Source of the DNA: Mya arenaria
Lineage: Eukaryota > Mollusca > Bivalvia > Myida > Myidae
Direction: 5' to 3'
NCBI RefSeq assembly: GCF_026914265.1
Contig: NC_069124.1
Coordinates: 22,506,592-22,570,591 of the forward strand
DNA: 64,000 nt
The position numbers and the translations under genes were made by a program. Positions 23,020-34,220 of the stretch are shown here, one piece after another. The notes under the pieces were generated by a model that was given only the letters and a program-made list of their open reading frames with translations, was not told the origin of the DNA and did not search any database. Position 1 is the stretch's first letter. The number at the start of each line of letters is the position of its first letter.

Positions 23020-25958
23020 GGTTGGAGCGTTTTGCGTATCAAACAATTGCAGTTCCACCACACATGATTCTCGTGACTCAAATATCCAACAAGCACCAAC
23101 AAATTCGTCGCAAAATCTCGATATGTCGAAACAATTAGTAAACCACAGCTTAAAGCATTCAAACCATCAACAAAACCGGTATAAATTTCTAGCACAGCCT
23201 CTTCTGATATTCCTTATCTCTTTTGTTCTTTATTTCGGAGAAACGTTCAATTCAATATTCCATTCGCTGTAAACAATCCCACTAAGTAGCTCTTATCTAT
23301 CGGCTTGCTCCCGAATTCAAGTCTGGCTTCATCCCAGCTTCCGACATCCAGAACACAGCATGTGGGCACATTATCATAGAAAAGTGTGTGCAAATGTGTT
23401 TTGCAACAATTTAAAATAGCAGAAGATAAATTGAAACTTGAATTAAATATTCTTGGTTGTCAATAAACGGTTAGTTATTAATTGATTAATTGAAAACACA
23501 TGTTGATGGTTGCGGAAGAATATGAAGGAAAAGGAAATTCTAGAAACACTATATAACACCAGGAGTAAATAGTAAGTGGTAAAAATGAAAAGCGTTGTAA
23601 TTTGTTCGCGCGGTTGTTATTAAGGATATATCAACCCTATATTGATAACATTTTATTTTACGTGCAAATTCTCAATTATCTGCTGGCGGTTATATGTACC
23701 TCTAGTTTCAAGGAAATTCATTCTGATAACAATCAAAAACAAAAGAGTAATTTGTTGAAACTATACAGGAGAAAGCTGTTTACATAACAACATGTTGCAA
23801 TGAAAACGGTCAAAGGGCTTCTCTCACCACTAAGAAGAGATTTGATAATGATAAATATATCCTCTGATTCAATCGCTGCGATATCGAGTGCAAAACTATA
23901 AATAGATCATTTTCCGGATATCATTATCGACCAATCAAAACGTTGTATGCATAGCACCATCGCTCTGGTGTACGAGAATGCGCTTAGATCATGAAGATGG
24001 ATAAAAGTTAATTTCTGTGGTCATGACCTTGCGTCTAATTGTGAAAGTAATGCTTCTCTAGTTCCGCAGAAGTAAATGGCCATTTAATGGCCCATTACAA
24101 ATCAGGTACTAATATTTCCAGAATAACTGAGCAGTCAGTCAAGATGTCTTGTTGGTAGAGCATATTATACGTTAATAAACGGGCCGGGTTAAACTTAATT
24201 CCATTCAATTATCAGCTAATTGTTACCAAAGTTTTATTTCATCAGCTATCTTTTAATTAAGGCGTGGACTACAGAATGATTGGCGTTAATAAACCAAATG
24301 AGTTGTTTTTTTCTAAATAAAAAGTGACATTTATTTGGAAAGATTCAAAGCAATTCGATTCATTTTTGTATGGACCATGTTTAATCAGATTTGATATGGA
24401 AGCTCTTTGTTAACTGTTCTTCATAAGAGTATCTCATTTTCCTTGTCAAATGACTAAGTTGTGGTCGAAACAAGATTTTGCTAGACCAGAAAAGTGAACG
24501 CCATGGGAAAAAATGATTTACTGTCCTCCATAATCTTTTAAAAAAATATTTGAGATATGGTTTTACAGTTTATTACATTCGTTTTGTGAAAATTTAATGA
24601 AATTCATCATAAGAAAAAAGGTTTACTGCAGTAAACTTACGTCTGTCATTTTGTACATTTCAATGCATATCATACCTATGCTATTTGTTACCGTTCCGAT
24701 GTGGGAGGTTAATGTGTAGACGAAAACAAAACACACTCAAACATGGCACAGTTAGTTTTATACCGGTTTCATACAGGTGCATTTTAACATATACTATGCA
24801 CTTATTACAACCATTGAAAGCCAAAGTAGGCAACTTACGTCTTTCATCTGCAATCTGTAATATCTGCAATGCTTATAAGCCTTTTGTACTAATTTTAATG
24901 TATACACATTCTGAAAAACAATCTAACAGAAAGCCAGACTAAGTTCATTCACAGTTAAAAGATACTGTACCCAAAATAACCTGGCCTGGTGGAAAACAGA
25001 CTGTCTGGGCTGACAGGTGCTTAGGAAGTCTGTGAAATTCATGATAAGTTTCATTATTTTACACCTCGATCTATTTTACAGCGAACACACCTTTGCAATG
25101 AATTCGTCTGATGTGTGTTGTAAAACAAAGGTTTAAAATTGTGGTTTGGCGAAAATGTGATAAAGAATATGGTAAAACACTTATTTCATTTCGGTTTGAT
25201 GTTCTCTGCATGTTGTTGATTTTTTTTGCTTTTGCGACCGTCTTCTTGTTTATGATTGGTACTTGTGTACAAGTAAATGACACAAGTGCATTAGATACTA
25301 ATTTGTTTACGTCTACATTTGATTACCAAGATAATGCAATTAGTCGGATTTCATTATCTTCAAAGAGTAACTATGCTAATTCAGTTACGTGTAACCGTTT
25401 AATATAAATAAATTTCAGTAGCTATGTACGGCAGTAAATTACTATACATCCAAGGTAGTATAATTAATTTTCAATCAATTTTCAATTAATTTAATGTTAT
25501 TGCGTCGGCAAATTGAATCTATCTTTATGGGCCATAACATAATATATATCTGTGTTTTATTATATTATTTAGTAATAATCTACCTAAACTCCTTTTTATT
25601 ACAAAATAATACTGATTTATACCTTAAAATGTTGTTGTTTTACCAAATGACGTCACTGACTTTAATTGTTTTGTTTTTTCCAGTTGCATATGTTATCATA
25701 AAGTACAATGGAGTCACGTCGTGTTACGCACATGGGTTTGTTTACAGAAATATCACATTTTACCGGTGAATTTTTTTTATAGATTGTCACGTGACAGCCT
25801 CTCGACCAATAAAAAAGGGGAAATATATCATTCATATTATAACATGTACATAGTATATCCTTATGGTGAGGTGTATAAAACCCGATAAAACATGATAAAC
25901 ATCAGACATCAGTCTGAAGTGTTTCATTATATGCCGTAAAAAAGTCCAAAATATTATT
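23020..25958. other. Intergenic, RASL12 upstream region
   Basis: Contains the RASL12 5' flank on the minus strand and the second member of a dispersed repeat pair at 24460-24680. Small open frames at 24.7-25.8 kb are AT-rich, without motifs, and are not called. No TATA box or promoter can be fixed from the sequence alone. Confidence 0.5.
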
Positions 25959-25962
25959 TTAA

Positions 25963-26318
25963 GTGATACTCTTATTCAAAATCAATACATACACATGCAT
26001 AACAAACATAAATTTTAAGTGATAAACCTTTAACTTCAATTTTTACTAAATAATGCATTAATGGAAAATATTAATTACTGATAATGTTACCGTTTTTTAA
26101 TAGCTGAAAAAGAAAAAGTATTAAATTATTGGTGAGTGCTAAAAGATTTACTGTGATCTACTATTGTCTATTAGGGAAAAAATGCCGTGTTTTCTGCACC
26201 TTTCTTTCAAATTGAACTCGGTATCATTCATGAAAAACGTTGTTTTCGACATTTATTCATCCTCTTTAGTATATTAAAACACTTGTATTAAGTGTTATTT
26301 AGGAGTAAGAGTGCACCT
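25963..26318. mobile_element. TTAA-site MITE, ACTCTTA family
   Basis: 356 bp bounded by TTAA at 25959-25962 and 26319-26322. The left end is GTGATACTCTTATT and the right end, reversed, AGGTGCACTCTTACTCC. It lies between RASL12 and the C1q gene. Confidence 0.8.
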
Positions 26319-26754
26319 TTAAACATCACATGTTATTCAGTACGGTTAGAAAATGACGCCACATTCGTTTATTTCACTTCCGGACGTTTCTTTTATCGTT
26401 GCCTATAACATGGTTTACGTTTTGAAATTGCATAGAAATAATCGGGGTAGTATGTCCGATATCATGGTTACGAGGTGATTTTTGCATCAAAATAGATTAA
26501 GTATACTTTATATTTGAGTAAATGGAGATAACTCTGGTAATGTGGCATATAAAGATACAAGATACAAGAATCTTTATTTCAAGTCGGGTATGATAACGGC
26601 AAAAACACATACGCTCAATAAGCTATTTATCGACATAAGGAGTACCAAAGGGGATTATTTCAATCAGATGTACATTGCCCTGAAGAAGTATTGTTTTTAA
26701 TCTTAAAAAGTGCATAATAAGAATGTAAATAACAACAACTGAAAAAAAATCTGG

Positions 26755-27225
26755 GATGAAGGAAAGGAGTGAGGAATCACGTGACTTCAATGAGGTTCTC
26801 ACATGGGTCACCAAGGGAAGAATCGATTTAAACATACAAGTAAATGACGTAAATTATCGTTTTATGAACAAAATGAATAAAACCAACATTTTAACGCATG
26901 TCTGACTTCTTTAATGCTTCTTATTACTAAGAAATGCATACAAAACAAAGAATCAGGCCGCACACAGCGTTGCATCGTTTTACAATATTCCGTCAAGTTG
27001 AAATTTTGCCCAAGGATTGCATCGTTAAAGTACAATCAAATATTCCACACGTGTAGACGCTGAAAATAGCATCGTCTTTTACAGGCTATGAAATACTTTC
27101 ATATATTTTCTGTCGAAAAGAATATTTAGAAATTTACGTCATTTGCTTGTATGTTTACATCGGTTTTGACCCGTGGTGACCCATGTGAGAACCCCGTTAT
27201 GTCGCATGATTCCTCACCATGGTAT
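26755..27225. repeat. Hairpin repeat with arms of about 90 bp
   Basis: The left arm contains GTGAGGAATCACGTGACTTC, GGTTCTCACATGGGTCACC and ACATACAAGTAAATGACGTA; the right arm holds their reverse complements in reverse order at about 27130-27222. The spacer is about 270 bp. The layout suggests a foldback or palindromic MITE. A partial copy lies at 15150-15440. Confidence 0.7.
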
Positions 27226-29051
27226 TGATGTTAACAAACAGAATGAAGTTAACAATGCGCCTGAGCCAAAATTTGTATGTTCTATGTTGATGTGTGTGAT
27301 AAGATGGTTGAAAGCATTTACGAGGTTTATCAAACGAGTTGTAGTAAAAGTTTAAATGGTAAAAAAACAAGAAGTATAGAGAGCAAAACTAATCAAAATC
27401 AATCAAAACGGTTTAATGAGAATTGTAGCCTTGCTAAAAAAAAATCTATAAGACAAAATATTTACGAAAATGTAACATTAACAAGGATTTGTTAAAACAC
27501 GCAAGAAAAATTATATAAAAAGACAATAAGAACTTTTTACGAAACATTCCATACTTAAAATGTAACAAAACTAAAACATTTGACAATCTGAGATCCGAGG
27601 AAGTTTTGGATTAGTTTTAATCGGCAAAAAGAACTATCGAACAATTACTTACATTATTAAGATGTGAAGAAAATTAATCAATATCAGGCTGGCTTTAGAA
27701 ATTGTTACTTTACTGTCGATAACATGTTTGTGTTGAATTTTATTATTTATCACTATTGTACCCCAAAATTAGCAACTACTGTCTACACAATTATGTTCGG
27801 TATTATATAAAAAAATGTAAACTTACGTAGAAATATTTTAATTTTTATTTCATTTGTCAAACATATTCTTATCAATTGTGGTCTTAATAATATAATTCAC
27901 ATTTGCTTCGAAATCATAAATTGCCGACCTGTAATATGTACAGAGACTCACAGAATTATTTTTAATTAATGGTATAGCACTTTTGATAATTCTAGCAAGT
28001 ACTATGATTATATATTGTTCAAAACGATTTTGGAATTGAGATTTATTTAATTGCTACTCCTTATAAGTTGTTAATGTTTATGGTTAAGTTTCGAAACCGA
28101 TTCATCGTCTTCCAATCGAGACCGGAAGCTGGACTGGACTTGATGTATTTTCAAGGAAGTGTCCGTTGTGCCAAGCAAACAGTCGTATTGGACACAGTAC
28201 CATTAAATGTAAAGCTCTTAACAATAGCAGAAAGCGATTAATTGACATGAAAGACAATGTTAATCCAAATGTAATCAAATTTAAATCTTTAATGTGTATA
28301 TTACAATATTGCAAACGTTTTAACCATGTCAATACACATATTTTTACATGCGAACAGCTTTAAAAAAGTGACTAGATGTCTTATTAATATCACACATGTT
28401 CGCTTAAAGCACTGTTAAACATATGTCAATCCTGTTAATTTTCACTTTGTGTATTTGTGTATTGCCTGTTCTTTTCTTTCAAATTGCCTCGTTTCTAATT
28501 ATGTATGCCCTTGTCTCATATACTTTGACCTTTGCCATAGGGGGTTACACGTGGTATACAAGTATATACCATAAACTGTATACAGACAGTATTTGGAAAT
28601 TATAATAAATAATAGTATTATATAGTATGAAATGCAGATTTCGGTTCAAAATTGAGCGGTTTTCTTGATTCCGGTCCTTAATACACAGTGTTTCGGATTT
28701 CGAAGTGTGGGGTCGAGTCGGGGCTGGGAAGGGTGAGTACTTCCATCTTGCTTCCATGGAACCTTAAGTAAATCACCGTTCTCTTTAGTATATATTCGTG
28801 TTCATTTTCAATGTTGGCTGAAGTTTCATTTATACAAATATGTAACAAAATAATGAAATTATGACACTTAAAAAATAATTTACGAATAAAATCGACTAAG
28901 ATCTTTATCCAAATGGCGACCCAGGGGCGTCCAGTTTATTGCTGTCACTGTCGTTAATGTTCCCAGTGAGTTCTGATAAGGTTTGCATTTCAACAAAAAC
29001 ACAGTACATCGAGCCGACAATTGAAAGATATTCTAATACGTGTCAGACAAA
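27226..29051. other. Upstream flank of the C1q gene
   Basis: AT-rich, with no gene recognised. It must hold the promoter and 5' leader of the C1q gene, but no element can be pinned down. Confidence 0.5.
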
Positions 29052-29271
29052 ATGACTGTCATGTTATGTAGTGTATTTTTCGTTGGATTGTTTTCCAGTG
29101 CAGTACTTGCACACACGATAGAAGAAAGGTTGTTGGCTCTAGAGCAAGAAAATGTTGATCTTAAACTACGTTTTAATGCTTTGGAGGGAGAAAACAACAA
29201 CCTGAGAAAGCAAGTTGAACATTTTATTATCAGGATGAAGCCACTGGAAAGCAAAGCTTTTCCATTGAAAA
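29052..29271 (+). CDS. C1q protein exon 1
   Basis: Signal peptide and coiled coil, residues 1-73 plus one base. The donor is AAAA/GTAAGA. An in-frame GTG at 29040 precedes the ATG but is not a plausible start. Confidence 0.88.
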
Positions 29272-31193
29272 GTAAGAACGATATTCATTCATTTTAAACA
29301 TGATCAAACTATTTTCAAATAGTTATCATATGTGATTATGTTTCTAAAGTAAATTTACATTGAGTATATGCTTATATAATGAATAAATATTGCAAGTGGA
29401 ACAGTATAAGTTACTTTCGTTTTTGCCATACGTTTATGTATTTCCTGTATGCATATTTACCTTTGTAATTCATGTTACTTTTCGTTTTTGGCAGAAGATG
29501 CATCGTTCCGAATGCGTTTTCAAAATATCTCTTTCCAGGACAAACTATACCAGAACAGGTGGCGTTCCATGCGTTTCAAGACGGAAATAAATGCATTCAG
29601 AACAAACAAACACTGGTGTATGAACACGCGCCTATCAACGAGGGTAACACGTATTGTTAATTGTCTTATAATTTTAAAAGGACTACGCACCAGTTGATCC
29701 CAAAAATCGGCAAGCAAGAATTTGGTAGATAATGTATTATTGTACATGATTAAAAGAATATACGCAACGATCATGTCGCCCACATGCTGTCTCAGCTAAG
29801 TTTCCCCGTTTAAAAATAGCGTGGAATGTTTTTCGAACACTTTGCAAGTCATGTGATCGTTTCATACACTAGCCTGTCAATCAACGTTTAAAGCAACGTG
29901 CTGTCATTTTCAGCAGTGGCAATCATTTTCAATAGATAACCGATGTTAATCTGTCGGGGTCTGTGCCTACGTTGTTTCGCAGCACTTTTTCGTTTCTTTG
30001 CACTGCGCGTGCTTTTGGGACGCCATGTTGTTTTTTGTATTTAGCATGTGAAAGTCACGTGATGAGTGTCGATGAATATAGCGGCGTTATTTTTTAAACT
30101 CGGTATGTGTAGTCAGTATTATTTTCTTAAATAAGAAAAATACGCAAAACTGCGAAAGATAATTGTGTCGTAAGCGATGTGGTACATCAATAAGTTAAAT
30201 TCAGTGCGATGTACACAACAGTATAAGGTTATAAGTTTTTAACGATTTTCTTTTGTTTATGATATTTTAATGTGACTGTGCAAACAAGTGCATAGTTTTG
30301 ATTTTCACCATTGAACTTTCTTCAATTTGAAGATTCTATCGTGAAATACATCATCGAATATAGTATTTTTTTCAGGTATAAATATTTCCCGACAGATATT
30401 TAAAAAAAATGTGTCGATCCCTCGATTTTACTCTTTAACATTTCAGGGAACGGATATTCTTCAAGTGATGGAATATTTGACGCCCCTCTTGCAGGTCTTT
30501 ATGTGTTTACATGGACAGTTGCCGATTTTCATGACTGGTACAATAATGTTCATTGAGCGATCGGCTTATGAATGTAAATTTGTAACGAGTACATTCGGGC
30601 ATTGTTTTTACATTCTTTCAGTATTAGTGTTTCCATATATATATTTATATATTTCAAGTATTTCAAAAATCCGTTAATTATGGGTGACTTATTGTGGTCT
30701 CTCCATCGCACCGACGCACACGTCGTAGGTTCGTGACGCACCAGCGATACTTTCATACTGCCTTTCATCTGAATTTTGCTGCAGATTGATTATTTATAAC
30801 CTTTATCTGTCTTCACAATCAAGCTAAAAATAAAAAAATGGTATAAACTGATCATTACTAAATAATAAGTTAATGGTATCAATTTTAAATAAAATTATGT
30901 AAAGCGAGTACAATACTTGCCAGGTTTGACTTGATTTAAGATGTTAGTGTCAAATTGCCAATTACAGGTACGCCACAGAATTGATGGCAGATGGGGTCAG
31001 CAGAGGCGCCACCATTGCGGACAACGGGGATACTGACATAGCTACCGGGACGGCTATTGCTCTTGTGAAGTTAAACGCGGGATCGCATGTCTTTGTGCGG
31101 CGTTCAATTGGCGGCGGTTGCAATGTTGTAAATATAGCCGAACGTGCCAGAAATTCGTTTTCTGGTTGGCTGTTGTTCCCTGCTGAAACTTAA
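29052..31193 (+). CDS. Secreted C1q-domain-containing protein, four exons
   Basis: Predicted 213-residue secreted protein. The exons 29052-29271, 29539-29643, 30447-30537 and 30968-31193 total 642 bp in one frame. Residues 1-20 form a signal peptide (VMLCSVFFVGLFSSAVLA); residues 21-62 look like a short coiled coil (LLALEQENVDLKLRFNALEG and on), which in this family drives trimerisation. The C1q domain covers about 78-213: PEQVAFHAFQDG, QTLVYEHAPINEG, GNGYSSSDGIFDAP, GLYVFTWTVADFHDW, then ATIADNG, AGSHVFVRR and the closing FSGWLLFP, all typical of the fold. There is no collagen stretch. Such proteins act in bivalves mostly as soluble pattern-recognition molecules; that role is inferred from the family. 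Two acceptors compete for exon 2: the one at 29539 is chosen because only it keeps the phase that yields the C1q domain. Confidence 0.9.
29539..29643 (+). CDS. C1q protein exon 2
   Basis: Start of the C1q domain (QTIPEQVAFHAFQDG to PINEG). Acceptor TCTCTTTCCAG, donor GAGG/GTAACA, the latter weak. Confidence 0.8.
29678..30080 (+). mobile_element. TTAA-site MITE, AGGGACTAG family, in C1q intron 2
   Basis: Follows TTAA at 29674-29677 and begins AAGGACTACGCACCAG. Further matches to the complete copy at 62189-62656 include ATCGGCAA, CTCAGCTAAGTTTCCC, AAAAATAGCG and AGCATGTGAAAGTCACGTGA. The right end is not found, so the copy may be truncated. Confidence 0.6.
30447..30537 (+). CDS. C1q protein exon 3
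   Basis: Central C1q strands GNGYSSSDGIFDAP and LYVFTWTVADFHDW. Acceptor ACATTTCAG, donor ACTG/GTACAA. The Trp codon is split and completed by exon 4. Confidence 0.85.
30968..31193 (+). CDS. C1q protein exon 4 (last)
   Basis: The C-terminal half of the C1q domain, ending FSGWLLFPAET at the TAA 31191-31193. Acceptor ATTACAG. Confidence 0.93.
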
Positions 31194-31284
31194 TAAATGA
31201 ACGATTCTGTTTAATAGTATGCCTCTATTTAAGTTTATATCTATTCCTTTTAGCCCGATCGTGAAGACACTGACTGAAAGATAT

Positions 31285-31290
31285 AATAAA
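31285..31290 (+). terminator. Poly(A) signal of the C1q gene
   Basis: AATAAA about 92 bases after the stop. Another AATAAA at 31192-31197 overlaps the stop codon itself and is too close to be the likely one. Confidence 0.6.
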
Positions 31291-31329
31291 TCACTTTGGA
31301 GCCTGTTTCCTGGGTAAATACCAGTATGT

Positions 31330-31430
31330 GTGTGCCTTTAAAGTGACTATAAGAGAAGATTCCCTTAGGTGGAAATCGAACCCATGATTCTATTAGGTAC
31401 CTAGCCAATAGACAACGCTCATCCTATATG
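31330..31430 (-). mobile_element. Possible tRNA-derived SINE remnant
   Basis: Read on the minus strand, GGGTTCGATTTCCACC is a good B box and is preceded by a GTCTATTGGCTAGGTACC segment that could be a decayed tRNA-like head. No full cloverleaf can be drawn. Confidence 0.35.
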
Positions 31431-31989
31431 TCTTTATTTTCAATAACAACATCCAAGTCTTCATATTGGGCAACGCATTTAAACAAATGTGTGTTTCTGT
31501 TCGTTGAATGATTATGAAACAACATCCTACTGCCAATATCCATTCAATAAATACAATAATAGTCGTAGTGCAAATATAGGACCTTGCAAACATACATTTC
31601 GGCCATAACATAGAAACATTGTTGTGTAAGAATGGAACTGGAAATTGGAGAGGAAGATGATGATAAGAGGGACGAGAATCACATAAAGAACTGCGATGTA
31701 TTGAAGAAACTAGAGTGACACGGGACGAACGCCAACACTCTACATGTCTTTTTTTCAGTCGAACAAGGGGCATAACTCGACAATAATTATATCCAAAGAG
31801 TTATGGACCTTGCTACACATGTGCATATAGTCAACTGTAACATGTGTAAAAGGTATGCATTTGATTATTTTAGACTTTTATTGAGGTACAAGATGACTTG
31901 GACAATAATACTTGGACAGTTATTGGAGAAAGGAGCATTGATAAAATATGTATTGAGTCACGGACCTATACGTAAGTCTTGGTAATCAA

Positions 31990-32790
31990 AGGATTGAGAG
32001 AATGGAAGGGAAAATGAGGAAGCACATCATTATAGAAAAACACAGACGGGAAGAGGAAAACCGATGAGAAAAAAACACACACAGTAATAACATGTTGAAG
32101 ACTGGGGAACAAGGGAATTAAAACTAGGTAACGAAAGAATAGGTCACCGAAAGAAGAGGAGAGACAACAACTAACAAGTGAAAATCGGGAAACAAGAGCA
32201 GAAGTGAATGTTGGGGTACATGTAAGTAAATGTGTATAAGGTAAAAATAGGAAAAAATGTTATTGAAATGGAAAAGGAAAGACATGGAGAATAGAAAACG
32301 AAAACGAGGAGGCTAGAATAAGAAGATGAGGATACAGGAGTACGTATTATGTGACAAATTGAACGAGGAAAAATTAAGAAACATATGAGGAAGTGACAGT
32401 GGAAAGTGAAAGGGGACAAAGGACAAAGGGTTGTAAAGGAATGAAAAGGAAACATTCGAGAAAAATATATCCTTAAACAGATTTCAAATAAATGCGAACT
32501 GGAAAGCACACAGTCCAAAGATTACAAGAGGATGGGTAATTCTATTAGGATAAGAGAGTAGGATGAAAAGGATTGATATAATATGTTGTTGTGGTGGGGT
32601 TATAAGGAAGGCAAAGTAACGAGAAAGTAATTGCATGAATTTAAAGCGAGATTAAGCGAAGTCCAGTTGCACAGTGGTAAAACAGAAATAAAATAGCAAA
32701 AAGAAGGTGGGTGGTTAACTATACCATTACTCGGTAAGTTAGGCCTCGTGTTATATATTTTGCCAGTTTGAGCGATGTTAGAAAGCAAAA
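31990..32790. other. Purine-biased block
   Basis: About 800 bp in which the plus strand is strongly enriched in A and G (words such as GAAAGAAGAGGAGAG and GGAAAAGGAAAGAC) without a clear repeat unit. The pyrimidine-rich open frame on the minus strand at 32171-32518 is a consequence. No gene is called. Confidence 0.7.
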
Positions 32791-34101
32791 CGGATACAAA
32801 ATAATATTGTATACTAGGATATTAAATATATATTGTGAAGTGATTGATCACACAAATGGTAGACCTACTTTGAGTAATGTTAAAGAACAAGCACGTTGTC
32901 AGAAGTGTCATCTATTGATAAACGAACTACTTAAATGGATGTGAACATTCGAGTACGTGTGTGTTTGCTTGGGTGTGCGAGGACTTTGGCTTTTAATGTT
33001 TGTGCAATTAAACAATGTTAAAGCATGTTTTCGGTTGCGATTTCCTCAAGTAATTAGTCATGTGAAGGTTATATGTTATATTTAATTACTTCCGTTGATT
33101 GCTAAAAGAGCCTATTGGCATGTGAACTTAGCAGGCTGATAACCCCGTTTGACCATCAACGGGTGATAAAATATGTTTCTTACAATAGAACATATATAGC
33201 AATCCCTCTTCAATGGAATCCATTTACAACTTTTAAGTATCGAAGATTTCTGCCACCACAAACTGTTCCTCAAGATTTTGACTAGCTATACTCATTTGTC
33301 AGTATTGTTTAAGTTAATCCTATGATAATACTTTTATATTTCAAGTATAAGAGATGTTTGAAACCCAGATGTAGAAGGGGTGTCATATCATTAGTTGTCA
33401 TGAAAACAGTATTAAACAGAGCATTTGAATGGACTTGTGTTGCTTGGTTGGATTTCATGATATTCTTATTTTTGTTTTGTTTTTAATCAAGGAACAAATT
33501 GCCGGAATGATGACAATATCGGGGTATGAACGCAGTTGGGATGGTTAAAGTGTGTGGAGTTCGAAACAGTTTATAACCCGTGATAAAATCAATCACATCA
33601 AATTAATTTTAAGCGTAAAATTGAAACACTAATGGCAACAATACATTTAACATATCATAAATTTACACTTTCTTACATGTTGATTTAAGTTTTTCGGGGC
33701 CTGACGCAATGCAATCAAGTACAAGATAAAGTATTTTCAATTAACAAGTATATTGTTTTGCGGTGATTCGCGATCCGAACATATCTGAAGATGTTGCGTT
33801 CATCGGAAAATATTCGCAATTTCCGAAAGGCAGTTTATTTATGGAATGGAAGTTGAGGTGTCAATATTTATTTTGGTTAATCTGTAAACATAATTATGAA
33901 ACTAATAAGTTCTTTTGATAACAATGTTATATATTTATAATGCAAGTATTTGAATTAGTTATCTCGAACTTGCCGGAGATGGCTGTCTGTCGATTTTCCG
34001 ATTTCCGTTACTTTTATCGTGCCGCTCTTTAGTTAACCTTCCAAATCAACACGTTTCCGGTTCCGGATGCACAAAGGGCAAATAACCCAGAAATCAGCCA
34101 A
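32791..34101. other. Upstream flank of the ankyrin-DHHC gene
   Basis: No gene recognised. If transcription starts upstream of 33979, the leader would carry two small upstream frames: 33979-34032 (17 codons plus stop) and 34067-34138 (23 codons plus stop), the second overlapping the main start at 34102 in another frame. Confidence 0.45.
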
Positions 34102-34220
34102 ATGGCAACCTGGACAAGCGAACAAACTTCTCTTTTAGAGCCGGGGGCGGACCCTTCGTCCTCCGGTTCTACCACTAATATGCAGAAGGCACATCCAATA
34201 TTCGAAACCATCAAATCTGG
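34102..34220 (+). CDS. Ankyrin-DHHC exon 1
   Basis: Residues 1-39 plus two bases: polar N-terminus MATWTSEQTSLLEPG and the start of the ankyrin region, HPIFETIKSG. Donor CTGG/GTAAGA. Chosen because its phase and sequence join exon 2 and an ankyrin helix (IFETIKSG) is expected at this place. Confidence 0.8.

Noticed and set aside
25111-25769. Two hydrophobic open frames of 98 and 91 codons
   Set aside because: AT-rich sequence gives such frames by chance; no motif, no codon bias and no partner exon.
31393-31773. 126-codon minus-strand frame
   Set aside because: No recognisable domain; the region overlaps a possible SINE remnant.
32171-32518. 115-codon minus-strand frame rich in Phe, Ser and Pro
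   Set aside because: Explained by the purine-biased plus strand.
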